Assembly: GCA_033220425.1 (NCBI GenBank)
Contig: CM065646.1
Coordinates: 1,247,501-1,311,500 of the forward strand
Source: Lepraria neglecta
Taxonomy: Eukaryota; Ascomycota; Lecanoromycetes; Lecanorales; Stereocaulaceae
Reading direction: 5' to 3'
DNA: 64,000 nucleotides
Shown: positions 1-13,034 of the stretch, in pieces
How positions within the stretch are numbered: position 1 is the first letter of the stretch
How the letters are laid out: each line of letters begins with the position of its first letter
The notes under the pieces: model-generated
Database searches by the model: none
What the model was told of the DNA's origin: nothing
Seen by the model: the letters and a program-made list of their open reading frames with translations, nothing else
Program-made: the position numbers and the translations under genes

Positions 1-713
1 GATACTTCCTAATACCGCCTCGACTATTAGAAACTATATCTTTAAGCTTTTCAATAAGGGAAAGCGCTACTTATATTATATTATACTTTCTATAGTATTA
101 GATATATATATTATCTACGATATATAGACCTCTCCTAATTATCTCGGAATCCTTATAGTAATTACCTACTTTATAGTAGAAAGCCTTAAAATATAAGAGA
201 TTATACTTACTATAAAAGAACTATAAAGAGTATACTCTAGAGAGAATTAAGCTACTATCCTTCTATAAGTTCTTAGAGATTATAGAATTATTAGATAACT
301 AGACTATTTTATTATAGACAACGTCTATTTAAATAATACTTTAGTAAATATTATTTTAGAGGCTCTATTAACGAAATACGATATCGACTATAATCCTTAT
401 TAATATCGCTTACGCTATTTAGACTATACTATTAATCTCTTAGGGCAAGCCTTCTTATTTAGTAAAGTAGTAGATAACTATAAATATCTAGAAGAGACTT
501 ATATATCTTCTATAGATAAATAACTTAAGTAATAGCGACAATTTAGTCCTCTCGATAAGCTATATAATATTAATATATATATTATAGGAAGTATTTAGCG
601 TATCTAATACTTTAAAGTAATTAGTAGTAGCGTTATACCTTACTAAAATAATAGGACTCGCTAGAATTTATAGTATAAGATATTAGACTAGGCTATTTAG
701 AAGACGAAGTCTA

Positions 714-761
714 ACGTAATCTACCCCTAAACGAGATATACCCCCAAACGAGATAGCGCCC
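714..761 (+). repeat. left terminal inverted repeat of the Fot1-like element
   Basis: The 48-bp left end matches the reverse complement of 2507-2554 with only transition differences. Inside each TIR the motif ACCCC(C/T)AAACGAGA occurs twice in tandem, 18 bp apart. These are possible paired transposase binding sites. Confidence 0.9.
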
Positions 762-2506
762 TATACCGACGCGTCTTTTCAATAAAATTCGAAAATACCC
801 CCTAACTATAAAGGCGATCAAGAAGCTAGAATCTCCGAAGCTATTGAAGCTATCTATAATAATAATTCCCTAAGTATATACGCCGTAGCCCGTACCTACG
901 ATATCCCTCGCTTAACTTTAGCTAAGCGTCTTTATAGGTAGCTAATATATTAATAATCCCGAATAGTAAATTAAAAGCTCCTCCCTACGGAAGAAGAAGC
1001 TCTTTTCCAATAGATTATATCTATAGGCGAACGGGGATTTCTACCCCGGATTTCTGCTATACGCAAAATAGCTGATATTCTTCTTTCAGCGCGCGCTAGA
1101 TCCCCCGCTAACGCGTTACCTACCGTAGGCGAAAATTAGGTCCGCAAATTCGTTAATCGCTATAAGTAGCTCTAATCGAAATATATACGGAAGTACGACT
1201 ACTAACGGGCTTTGTACGAGGACCCTAAAGCTATAGGTAACTAGTTTCGGCTCGTAGAAAATACACGGGCGAAATATAGTATCCCGGACGAAGATATCTA
1301 CAATTTCGACGAAACAGGGTTCTAAATAGGGGTTATAGGTACCGCCAAGGTAGTAACAGGGTTACAAAGAGCTGGAAAAGTATTAATTATACAGCCGAGG
1401 AATCGAGAATAGGTAATAGCCGTAGAAGCTATTAACGCCAATAGCTGGGCCCTGCCCTCTATAATCATTTTCGCGGGCAAAATACATTAGGCCGCGTGGT
1501 ATAAGGCCCTGCCACCGTAGTAGACGATTACTGTTAGTAACAATAGGTGGACTACTAATAAAATTGGCCTGATTTGGCTCTAGACCGTATTCAATGAATA
1601 TATAAAGGCCTGTACAATTGGGCAGTATCGACTACTGATCTTGGACAGCTATAGAAGTCACGCGACCCCTGAATTCGATTGATTCTACCTAGACAACGCG
1701 ATTATAACCTTATATATACTACTATATTCGTTATATCTGCTATAGCTATTAGATATCGGCTGCTTTTCGCCGCTGAAACGCGCGTATAGATATTAGGTAG
1801 AAATCTGTATATAGCTTAGACGCAATTATATCGACAAGCTTGACTTCTTAGAGGCTTTTAAACCTGCCCGCGTAGTAGCCCTAAGTTTATTGAATATCTA
1901 TAGCGGATTTGCTATAGCTGGACTAGTACTATATAATCCTAAGCGAGTCCTATCGCGTCTCCAGTTTAGGCTACGAACGCCTACCCCCTGCATCGGAGAC
2001 GGCTATAGTAGCCCGCCAAACCCCCAAAACACCCTACACCGCGGCTCAATTGGCTTAGGAATATACTATAATTAAGGAGTTACTAAAACGACGTTCAAAA
2101 AGCCCCCTAAGTCTGACGGAAAAGGTACTGAAGCGGGTAGTTAAAGGGTATTAAATGGCTATATATAACGCTGCCCTTTTAGCTAGCGAAATCAAGGATC
2201 TATAGGCTATAAGCGCGCGTCAAAAGCGCAAGCGAGAAACTCCTCGCTTATATATAGCTAGTAGGGGGGTTCTAACTACGGAGGAAGGATAAGATCGAGT
2301 TAAAAGAGCTCAAGTAGCTAATAAAGCTATTTTAAGCGGAGTTACTACGCAAGCTTCTAGCCGCGCGCTACCAAGATATAGTATATATAGCTCGCTGGAG
2401 TATAATGCCAGGGTATATCCGATACGTATAGCTTGATTTCTAGTTATAAATAGCTTAATTCTATAGAAATTTGTTGATATTTTATACGTTAGTTACATTT
2501 CGAGGT

Positions 2507-2554
2507 GGGCGCTATCTCGTTTAGGGGTATGTCTCGTTTGGGGGTAGATTACGT
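2507..2554 (-). repeat. right terminal inverted repeat of the Fot1-like element
   Basis: Reverse complement of the left TIR, ending in ATTACGT and followed by the TA target duplication at 2555-2556. It has the same internal two-fold repeat as the left end. Confidence 0.9.
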
Positions 2555-2803
2555 TATAATCCTTTAGCTTACTAATAAGGAAGAGACCCTATCTAAAGAT
2601 TAGCTCTCTATAGATAACTAGAAGATACTACTTTAAATTTATAACTTTCTACTATATCGCGCTTTCTCAAAAGATTATATTATTAGCGTTATAGCTAGTT
2701 TCGCGCTATTAGTAGGCTATATAGCGATTAGAGTCTATATCCTATATCGATTACGAACCGAGAAATTAGCTAAATTAGTAACTCGAGATTACCGATAATA
2801 GTA

Positions 2804-4115
2804 TATTACGATTAGGAAATATAATTAGAGATGCGCTCAAGGAGCGTAGCGCTCGTCATGGTTCGAGTTAGCGAATTAGTATCCGACTCGGATAGAATCC
2901 TAAAGCTTAGTAGGCTAAGCGATAAGCGTAATAAGCGTAGTACGATTAGTACGATTAATACGATTAGTACGATCAAGAACTCTTGGCATAGATTTTATAT
3001 ATCTATATATACGAAGTACTATTTACTACTTAGAGTATCGTATTTAATTTACTTCTTATTCGTATCTAAACTATATATAATAGATCTTTTAGACTAGATA
3101 CTAAATATATATTATCTAATTATATACTAGACTCGCTTAGTATTACTTAAAGCCTACTTTATACTTTTATCTAGTTATACCTCTACTCCTATTAAGAATT
3201 AATCTATAATATAATACTAGTATATACGGTTTATAATACTTTGAATACCCTTAAGAATAAGTATACTACTAAGAGACCCTAGAGCTAATACTCTAAGCTC
3301 CTTAGGAGGGAGCGGATAATAATAGAGACGCCTAACTATTAATAAAGGAACTAGTAGATATATTAAAATAGCTTAGCCCGACTTATACTATAGAGAAAGA
3401 GATAAGCTCGAGGGATAGCTATCTTAGGTCGGTTTATATCTAGCTTTCTAGAGGGACCTTATACCTACTTAGTAATATTTAATCTTCGCTATTACTTACT
3501 TATATAGAAGAGCCTAAAAGTAGATTAATCTATTCCTAAAGAAGTATATAGAAGAACTAGAGGATAATAATAATATAGAAATCAAATAGTAGATAGAGAT
3601 GTTCAGACTTGAAATCCGCCGTATATTTAGACTATCTAATAAGGTTAATATAGTAATATAGACTATCTAGTACTTAACCTAGAAGAAGTCTATATTAGAG
3701 TATTCGACCTAATTTTAATAGTATATAGTAAAGACTAACTAGGATAATAATATATTAATAACTATATACCGAAGAGGTCTAAAGGATAATATTAAGGATA
3801 AACTTATAAAGTTAGGGATTTTTCTCGATATCGTTAATAAACTAATTAAAGAAGTAATTAAAATTAATAATAAATTATTTAAAAGGACTATAGAGAAAAG
3901 GTATAATAGAGGAGTCGGCGGAATAGAACGCTTAAGCTTTTTCGCTAAGTCGAAGAGCTACTATCTAGATTATAAAGAACGTAACCTCTATAGATATATA
4001 TCTATAGAACTAGATTTTATAGAGAAAAAAGGTAAATAGGCTTTTAGAGGGCTAGCTAGGGGTAAGAAGTAGTAAGGGGGTAGAAAGAAAATACTTACGT
4101 ATTATAGCTATAGTA
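2804..4115 (+). mobile_element. Ty3/Gypsy family A fossil, 5' part only (LTR plus gag region)
   Basis: The LTR at 2804-3238 has the same order of motifs as the family A LTRs at 30932-31400 and 25197-25614, including the CTCAAGGAG blocks, the tract near TATATCTATATATACG, and an end equivalent to GTAACA. After it, the sequence runs collinear with the gag region of the elements at 31.4-32.3 kb. Similarity stops abruptly near 4115, just before the zinc-knuckle region. Pol and the 3' LTR are absent, and the reading frames are broken many times. The element was inserted into the hAT relic; no right-hand target duplication can be found because the 3' end is missing. Confidence 0.75.
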
Positions 4116-4810
4116 TAATACTAACTATTATATTGAGAGGGTCTATCTTATTAGTAAAGTTATTCCGATATCTCCTAGTACGCGGAGCGCTAGAGTAGGT
4201 CGAGATAATATTCAATCGACTTGGTAGACGTTAGGAGCTAGGCTCTTAGTAGTACGCTAGCTACCTAATAGCGGCTATATATTATCTATAGGAAGAAGCT
4301 TAAGGAGCGGTCTATCTACTTCTTTCCTAAAGATCCTTAGTAATTAGTTCTAATATAGAATTATCTATACTATACTAGTAATATAATTACTTTACGTCTT
4401 TAAATACCTTTATATATAGTAGCGTAGTAACTATAAGAAGCTAAGCCGTAGTCTAATATCGTAGCGCTAGCGGGACGTAGTTTCTAGAGCGCAGTAATAG
4501 TCCGCTAGCGAGGAGCCTATCTTATAGAATAATAATAGCCCGTTAACGAGGAGTATACCTTATAGTTCTAATTACTCTAAACTTTAAGGCTAAAGGCCCG
4601 GAGTAGGATATTATAGTAAGATAACCGCGCCTTTTAGAGGAACTAGAAATAGAGACTATATACCCTGATAACGCGCCGGCAGCGGAGTCCTTAGACTCGA
4701 CCCTTTTATCTCTAGTACTCTAGTAGAGGATTACCTAACTTAAGATAGAAAACTAACGCTTATTAGAAGAAAAACGCGTCCGGGAGTTAGAAGCTTAGAA
4801 TATAGAGCTT
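4116..4810. other. AT-rich RIP-mutated DNA with no recognised content
   Basis: About 700 bases of CpA-depleted sequence between the truncated family A copy and the family B LTR. No long frame, terminal repeat or known domain was recognised. It is probably old repeat DNA, possibly the target into which the family B element inserted. Confidence 0.6.
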
Positions 4811-5006
4811 TGTAATAGAAAGCTTGGCAAAGTCTTGGTTGGCTCGCGATTACCGTACGCTTGGCGTGCGTTAGCGCTACGAGTCCTATACGCCCCGTAT
4901 TTAATAGGGGTTTACGCTCCCCTCTCTTATAGACTCCTTGAGAATTAGTCTTAGTATAAACTCTACTACTATACTTTATTTCATATTACTATAGGTTCCT
5001 ATTATA
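4811..5006 (+). repeat. 5' LTR of chromovirus B1
   Basis: 196-bp LTR matching 9356-9551 and 12478-12673. All three share the block around TTGGCTCGCGATTAC and the end GGTTCCTATTA(C/T)A. A leader like the one after 9551 follows it. Confidence 0.85.
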
Positions 5007-8000
5007 GTTATAATTCTCTTTCCTTATAAAGGGTAGCGATCTAGAATAAGTATATTAAGGTAAACGCGCGTAACTTGTAGCTAGAATAGAGGCGAAATAT
5101 TTAGCACCTTAGAAGGTAGTAGAGATAGATAATATTAATAGACGGTTGGCGAAGGTAGTAGAAATCCCTCGTAACCGTCTAGAGACGATAGCTATACTTC
5201 GGGAGTAATAGATTTAGTCCCTATCCTAGACGAGTGCCTAGCGTAGGCTCAACGCCGTCGAACCGAGCTCGTTAAGTAATACGAATTAGATACTATTCTA
5301 GCCCAAATCGAGACCCTCGAGTATACCGCTCTATATCTAGAGGTTACTATATAGGCGAGATACCGTCTAGAAGAATTATAGAAGTAGTAAGAACTCTAGG
5401 AGACGCTAGCTTAGATCGAGACCCTAGAAAGGAGAGAAGTCCTCCTCTCGCCAGCTATAGTTCCTCCCCTACTATCTAGTTCGGGCTCTATAAGCCGTAC
5501 TCGGGGTTTAAAATATATATAAAGTATATCCTTCGATAAGGAAGAAGATCGGGGCCTATCTATAAGACCGGTAAAGCTATCCGAATATTATAGGAAGACT
5601 ATCCGGGAATATCGCGATTAGATAGAGGAATACGATACTATCTTTTAATAGGCTTATTACTATTTTAAGATAGATAAGGATCGTATTCTATACGTAATAT
5701 TAGCGCTACGTAGTAGTCTATAGTAACTATAGAGAAGCTATAAGAAGGTATATCGGTTAGAATAAGAGTATTATACCTAGGAGTTCTTTTTAGGGTTCCT
5801 TATTAACCTAATTTAGAACCCTATAAACTACTAAATACGGACCTCTTAGGAGATCTAGGACGCCTATTAGCGGAATAACTAGTCCGCTAGATAATTCAAT
5901 TAGTATCTAAAGAACCTCGAAGACTAGTTACCCCCGATAGATAAATTCTACTAAAGGAGTATCTTCCTTATAAAGCTTAGACTAAACCTATATAAAGTAG
6001 TACTAATAACTATTCTAGTACCGTAAAAGAGGTTAGAATTAGTAGATCTAGCTAATAGGTTAGAAGATATAGATATAGATAAGCCGATAAAAGATAATTT
6101 ATAGTCGTCTTGTAGTTAAGAAGCTAAGGGAGTATAGCTAGGAAATAGGGGAAGAAGGAATAGAAGTATTATAACTAGTAGCGGCCCTATCTAGAAGAGC
6201 CTTTATCCTCGCTTAAGGAGAGATATAGGCGATATATAAGCGAATCGAATAGATAAATCCGATATTACCTACTATAATTACGGGGAACGAGGATGTATTC
6301 GGCTAAATTATACCAAACCTACGGTAAATAACTAGCGTGTCCTAGTCGGTTCGGTTACAAGCCTAGAGGATTATATAGTAGAGCCGCCGGGAAAAGGATA
6401 TCCCTTATCTAAGAATCCTCGAAAGGATAAGGGAAGGAAAGACTAGAGGTAATATTATCCCCTATTATAACTATTCTAGATCTTATTCTTCTAAACGACA
6501 GAATAAAGGAGGCTCTAGCGGAGTATTAATTCGATATCAGCGCTAAGGTAAATATAATTAGCTAGTATTTTACTATTAAATATAATATAAAGCTAATAAG
6601 TAAGGCTAAGCTACTAAGACTAACTTGGATAGATAGTAGCTCGGTATATTACTATAGGGTATACTAAATAACTACCCGGCTAAAAGATAGTTGGGGACGT
6701 ATAAGGGATACTATTTATATCTATTACGCTATTAATAAGTAGGGCTCTCTAATTATACTAGGGATACTAAATATAGAGAAAGAATACCTTAAGATTAATA
6801 TAGATACGAGGACCTAGTATTTCGGTATTGATATAAACTCGCTTGAACTACTAGGCTAAAAAGAGTTTATTAACAAGGCCTAAGGGGAATTAATAGTCTA
6901 CGTACTTCTCGTATCGGATCTAGAATTAATACTAATATAGAATGCCTCTATAGGATTAGTAATAGCGTAGGCTAGCCGTAATATAGACGAATTTACTACG
7001 CTAGCGCTACTAGTGTAACTAGTAGACTTAGAGGATATATTTTTAGTTAAGGAAGCGGGCCGTTTACCCTTATATAAAGATAATAATTATAGAATAGAAA
7101 CGACTACTATACCCCTCTATAGACTACTCTATAATCTAGCTAATACCGAGCTCGTAGCGCTAAGGGTCTACCTAGACGATACTCTAGAACGGGGGTGGAT
7201 TAGGTATTCTACTAGCCCTACGGGGGCTCTAATCCTATTCGTTCCAAAGAAGGATAGAGGCCTACGTTTATACGTTAATTACTATAGACTTAATAAGGTT
7301 ACCGTTAAAAATCGCTATCTACTACCGCTTATTAGTAAAACCCTAGATCGTTTAAACGGTACTAAGGTATTTACTAAGCTTAATCTAAAAGATACTTACT
7401 ATTGAATTAGGATTAGGCTAGGAGATAAGTAGAAGACTACGTTCCGTACGCGTTACAAGTATCTTAAGTATATAGTTATACTATTTAGCCTAACTAATAC
7501 TCCGGTAACCTTTTAGGTATATATTAATAAGGCCTTAGTAGGCTTAATCGATAACTTTTATATTATCTATCTAGATAATATCCTTATCTTCTCTAAATTA
7601 GCGGAGTAATATATATAATATATATATAAAGTCCTTAAGAGACTTAGATAGTTTCAGCTTTTTATAAACCCTAAGAAATATTAGTTCTTTACTACTAAGA
7701 TCGAGTTCCTAGGATTTATTATCTCTATATAAGACGTAACTATAGATAAGTATAGGATAAGTATAATCTAGGAATAGCCGAGGCCTAGGAGCTACTATAA
7801 GGTCTAAGTATTTCTAGGATTTATTAACTTCTTTTAGCGATTTATATATTATTACTCCTAAATTATAGAGCCTTTAATAAGTCTTCTATAGGGAAGTATA
7901 AAAGGAGTTAAGATAGGACTATTTAAATAGCCTAATAGCGCAGAATATATATTTAGTCTACTCCGTAATATCTTTACTAATATTCCTATCCTATATTATT

Positions 8001-9355
8001 ATAATCTAGAGAAGTATACCCGGATTAAGATAGATACTTCTAATTTTATAATAGTAGAGATCCTATTCTAGCTATAAGATAGTATATAATAGTACCCGGT
8101 AGCCTTTTAGTCCCGGAAGATAATTCCTATTAAGAGGAATTATAAAACCTATAATAAGGAGCTTCTCGCTATTATTATAGTATTAAAGTAGTAGTAATAC
8201 TACTATAAGGGTAGTCTCTATCCTATTAAGGTCCTTATAAACTATAATAACCTTAAGTATTTTATAAATATAAAAGAGTTAAATAGTTAGTAAGCTAGAT
8301 AGGTAATAAAGCTCTCTATATTCGACTTTATTATCTCGTATAGGCCTAGTAAGATAAACCCGGCCGATACGCCGTCGAGACGCCCTAATTATATAGGCAC
8401 GAATATATCTATAAATCTCTTAGTACTAACCCTATAGTAGAAGCTAGCTAATATAGCGGGAATTTATACCTCTATATTTAAGGTAATTAGGAAGGTATAT
8501 AGGCTAGATACTCCTAAAGGAGGTAATACTCTAGAAGTTAGCGTAACGTATACGATATATAGTATATATATAGTATAGATATAATATCTAGCAGTAGAGA
8601 TAAAAGCTGAACTACTAGGATCTATACTTACCGTTATTAATAAGACCCGTTTAAGTTATATAATAAGGCTTAGGAAATCTCTACCCTAAAGCTAGAGGAG
8701 CGTAGGCGAGATACTAGCTTAAACTACTTATAATATAGCTAGTATCTAGCTTAATCCTATTACTAGAACTATTAGTTATAAATAGCTCGTTCTATATATA
8801 GTTACTAGTATAATAGTATCTTATAAAATAGTATATACGCCTAAAAGCGATTCTATTATCTAACTTATTAAAGCTTTATAGTATAAAGACCCTTAGGTCT
8901 CTAGCTATAGATAAGGTAGAGAGATAGAAAATTATATAGTAAACGCCGGGTCTTAGATATAGAATAAGCAAGGTCTTCTAAGATATAATAGTACTATATA
9001 TATATCTAAAGACGAAGCTATCTACGATAAGCTATTAAAACGCTATTATAACGACTTCTTAGTAGAATATTTTAGGTCTAATAAGACTATAGAGCTCCTC
9101 CGAAGGAAGTTCTTCTAGGGTACTATTAATAAGGATATTAAGGTATATATAGATATATATAATATTTATTAGCGTATAAAAGTAAGATAGTATCGCCTAT
9201 ACGGCGAAATATATATATTACTATAGCTAAAGAGTCTATAGAAAGAAATTACTATAGACTTTATTACTAACCTACCGCTAAGTAAGCGGAGAGAATATAT
9301 TTATAATATAATTCTTATAATAGTCGATTAGTATATAAAGATAATTAGATACCTC

Positions 9356-9551
9356 TATAATAGAAGGCTTAGCAAAGTCTTGGTTGGCTCGCGATTACTA
9401 TACGCTTGGCGTGCGTTAGCGCTACGAGTCCTATACGCCTATTGTTTAATAGGGGGTTCCGCCCCCCTTACTCTTAGATTCCTTAAGAATTAGTCTTGGT
9501 ATAAACCCTACTACTATACGTTATTTTATATTACTATAGGTTCCTATTATA
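9356..9551 (+). repeat. 5' LTR of element B2
   Basis: 196 bp, begins TATAAT (from TGTAAT) and ends ATTATA. Preceded by the target duplication ACCTC. Confidence 0.88.
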
Positions 9552-12030
9552 ATTCTAATTCTCCTACCTAATAAAGGGTAGCGATCCGGAATAAGTATAC
9601 TAAGGCAAACGTATACAACTCGTAGCCGGAACGGAGGTAAAACGTCTAGTACCTTAGAAGGTAGTAGGGATAGATAACGTTAATAGGCGGTTGGCAAAGG
9701 TAGTAGAAACCCCCCGCAACCGCCTAGGGACGATAGCTATACCTCGGAAGTAATAGATTTAGTACCTACTCTAGACGAGCGCCTGGCGCAGGCTTGACAC
9801 CGCCGAACCGAGCTCGTTAAGTAACATAAATTAGATACTATTCTAGCCCAAATCGAGACCCTCGAGCGTACCGCTCTAGATCTAGAGGTTACCGTACAGG
9901 CGAGACGCCGTCTAGAAGAATTACAGAAGTAGCAAGAACTTCAGGAGACGCTAGCTCAGATCGAGGCCCTGGAAAGGGGAGAAGTCCCCCCCCGCCAGCT
10001 ATAGTTCCTACCCTACTACCTAGTTCGGGCTCTATAAGCTGTACTCGTGGCTTGAAATATATACGAAGCGTATCCTCCGACGAGGAAGAAGATCGGGCCC
10101 TATCTATAAGACCGGCGAAGCTATCCGAATATCAGGGGAAGACTATCCGGGAATACTACGATTAGATAGAGGAATGTAATACCGTCTTTTAATAGGCTTA
10201 TTACTATTTTAAGACGGATAAGGATCGTATCCTATACGTAATATTAGCGCTACGCGGTAGCCCGCGGCAACTGTAGAGAAGCTATAAGAAGGTATATTGG
10301 TTAGAATGATTCGATTAGTACCGAAAGAACCTCGAAGACTAGTTACCCCCGATAGATGAATTCTACTAAGGGAGTATCTTCCTTATAAAGCTTAGACCAA
10401 ACTACGCAAAATAGTACTAATAACTATTCCAGTACCGTAAAAGAGGTTAGAATTAGTAGATCTAGCCGATAGGTTAGAAGATATAGACGCAGATAAGCCG
10501 ATACGCCGTCGAGACGCCCTGATTATATAGGCGCGAATATATCCATGAATCTCTTGTTACTAACCCTACAGTAGAAGCTAGCCAATATAGCGGGGATTTA
10601 CACCCCTGTGTTTAAGGTAATCAGGAAGGTATATAGGCTAGACACTCCTAAGGGAGGTAATGCTCCAGAAGTAGGCGTAACGTATACGGTATATAGTATA
10701 CACGTAGTATAGATACAATATCCAGCAGTAGAGGCAAAAGCTGAACTACTAGGATCTATACTTGCCGCGGTTAATAAGACCCGTTCAAGTTATATAATAA
10801 GGCTTAGGAAACCTCTACCCCAAAGTCGGGGGAGCTCAGGCGAGATACCGGCTCAAACCACTTACAACGTAGCTGGTGTTCAGCTTAATCCTATTACTAG
10901 AACTATTAGTTATAAATAACTCGTTCCACGTATAGTCGCCAGTATAATAGCGTCTTACGAAACGGTATATACGCCTAAAAGCGATTCTATCGTATAGTAA
11001 ATGCCGGGTCTTAGATATAGAATAAGCAAGGTCTTCTAAGATATAATAGCGCTGTATATATACCCGAAGACGAAGCTATCCGAGATAAGCTATTGAAACG
11101 CTATTATAACGACCCCTTAGCGGGATATTTTAGGTCTAATAAGACTATAGAGCTCCCTAGGAGAAAGTTCTTCTAGGGTACTATTAATAAGGATATCAAG
11201 AATACCAAAATTAAATACTTAAGTATTATCTACGTATCTACTACGATAAGTAGTAGGGTAACTAGGCGGGTCTCCTACCGCTAGCCGAATTCGTCTATCA
11301 CTAAGCTTAGCAAGTAAGCTCCGGGAGAAGTCCGTTTTATTTAATATATAGAGATAAGCTAGAGCTTGAAATATACACTGAGGACGACGCTAGGGAGGAA
11401 GAGGTACCCGTAACAAAGGATCGTATAAAGTAACTTTACTAAATACAAGATACGCTTACGAAACGCTGGGTAACCGTAGTATCCTCCCTAGCAGGAGCCG
11501 TATCAAAGGTAGCGCGGAGACAGAACACCTTATTAGCAAGGCGGTAGTACTTATAGGGGACCTCGGGGAGTAGCCGGGGGTTAGTATTTTAGAGGTATAG
11601 TAAAAGAGAAGGCAAGCTATAAGCCTAGAGCTCGAAATAGAGACGCCGGCGAAGAACTGCTGAAGCGTACTAGGTACGTAATATTACGGCACTGGCCTAT
11701 ATGCGGTAACCTTCCATTATCTATTCTATCCCTATCGACTCGCTCTAGGCCGGCCCTTGACAGTATATAGAATCTCTATCGTTGACTGGCGATATAAGAG
11801 GTATTATCAGCGTTGGGATAGAGGGTACTTTTAGTACCTCCTGGTAAATAGTAGTGCTATACTGGCCATATAGGATCTGTCGATCCAGGATAAGTCTATC
11901 CACCTGCTACAGCGTGCTCTTAGTAAGCGAACACCTAGGGGTCCTACCTGATACCGATAGTACTACGGACAAAACCTTATCTACCGGCTCGTGAGCTAGT
12001 CAGCGAGTCTAAATAAACGACGTAGAAACT

Positions 12031-12175
12031 AGTGAGCCTGCTCGAACGGCACCTATAGTGAGCCTGCTCGAACGGCACCTACTGCTCGAACGGCACCTAC
12101 AGTGAGCCTGCTCGAACGGCACCTACTGTGAGCCTGCTTGAACGGCACCTATAGTGAGCCTACTTGAACGGCACC
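12031..12175 (+). repeat. 26-bp minisatellite inside element B2
   Basis: About six imperfect tandem units built on GTGAGCCTGCTCGAACGGCACCTA, one of them shortened, in the non-coding right half of B2. The units differ by a few transitions. Confidence 0.9.
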
Positions 12176-12477
12176 GCGATTCGACTAGGGAAGCGCACGA
12201 CATGCTCAGCTAAATACCTGACTATTGGCACAACTATAGTATATATCGCTATAATTCTCCCCTCTTAAATCATGCGAGATGAGGGTGGTAAGGCTATAAG
12301 CCTTATAAGTGGTGGAAGACTCTTTTCCTTGTTTCCCTACCGGGGTTTAAAGGTTTTTATCGAGTCTTCCCGCATGACGAAATTATATATACCGCTCTAG
12401 AAACGCCTGCTATTGGTATATATAGTATACTTGAGGAAACAGGGCCCGAGGATGAGCCCTTAGGGGGAGGAGGCAAT

Positions 12478-12673
12478 TATAATGGAAGGCTTAGCAAAGT
12501 CTTAGTTAGCTCGCGATTACTATACGCTTGGTATGCGTTAGCGCTACGAGTCCCATACGCCTATTGTTTAATAGGGGGTTCCGCCCCCCTTACTCTTAGA
12601 TTCCTTAAGAATTAGTCTTGGTACAAACCCTACTACTATACGTTATTTCATATTGCTATAGGTTCCTATTACA
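12478..12673 (+). repeat. 3' LTR of element B2
   Basis: 196 bp, ends ATTACA and is followed directly by ACCTC, matching the bases before the 5' LTR. Confidence 0.88.
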
Positions 12674-13034
12674 ACCTCCTAATCTAAAAGACTATTAATA
12701 CTATTAATCTAGCGGAGCTCTTCTTCAAGGAAATTATCCTTAGATATAGCTATCTAGATAGTATCGTTTCGGATAGGGGTAGTATATTTACTAGCGGCTT
12801 TTAGGCTGAGATTTACTATTAAATAAAAATAAAGAGAAATCTTAGTACTATATTCTACCTCTAAACTAATAGCTAGATAGAACGCTAAAATCAAACGCTT
12901 AAGTATTATCTACGTACCTACTATAATAAGTAGTAGGGTAACTAGGCGGGTCTCCTATCGCTAGCCGAATTCGTCTATTACTAAGCTTAATAAACGAGCT
13001 CCGGGAGAAGTCCGTTTTACTTAATATATAGCTA

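Larger units (their letters stand above)
714..2554 (+). mobile_element. Fot1/pogo-type DNA transposon, nearly full length (1841 bp)
   Basis: Both ends carry 48-bp terminal inverted repeats (714-761 and 2507-2554) starting ACGTAATCTACCCC. The element is flanked on both sides by the dinucleotide TA (712-713 and 2555-2556), the target duplication used by Tc1/mariner/pogo elements. The interior from about 797 to 2450 reads as a DDE_1/CENP-B type transposase. It begins with a psq-like helix-turn-helix (SEAIEAIYNN..LSIYAVARTY). It then has FDETGF near 1304-1321, the block NRWTTNKIGL near 1540, a second catalytic block LILDSYRSHATPEF near 1631-1672, and LLDIGCFSPLKRAY near 1745-1790. In-frame stops from C-to-T changes break the frame, so it is not functional. 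It sits inside the hAT relic and is therefore younger than it. Confidence 0.9.
1..2798 (+). mobile_element. hAT-like DNA transposon relic, split by a Fot1/pogo element
   Basis: The relic enters from the left edge. Read conceptually around 270-480, the + strand shows a pattern like the hAT transposase catalytic region: an IDN...N block, then a cysteine/histidine-poor version of the HxxNLxxxAFLF block. The reading continues to 712 and resumes at 2557-2798 after a Fot1-type insertion at a TA. Many stop codons stand where Gln or Trp codons would be expected (CAG or TGG turned to TAG), which is the RIP pattern. No terminal inverted repeat is visible because the left end is outside the window. The right end is cut by the LTR beginning at 2804. 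The family call rests on a few blocks read by eye, so it could be another hAT-related lineage. Confidence 0.5.
9356..12673 (+). mobile_element. Internally deleted family B LTR element (B2), non-autonomous, 3.3 kb
   Basis: Two LTRs of 196 bp (9356-9551 and 12478-12673) are flanked by a perfect 5-bp duplication ACCTC (9351-9355 and 12674-12678). The insertion lies in the integrase region of B1. The interior keeps the gag leader, parts of gag, part of the RNase H-to-integrase spacer, the integrase zinc-binding region and a chromodomain-like tail. Reverse transcriptase is absent. A purine-rich tract (AGGGGGAGGAGG) sits just before the 3' LTR. The right half keeps many CpA/TpG sites, so it is less RIP-mutated than its host B1 and younger. 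It could have moved only with proteins supplied by a complete relative. Confidence 0.88.
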
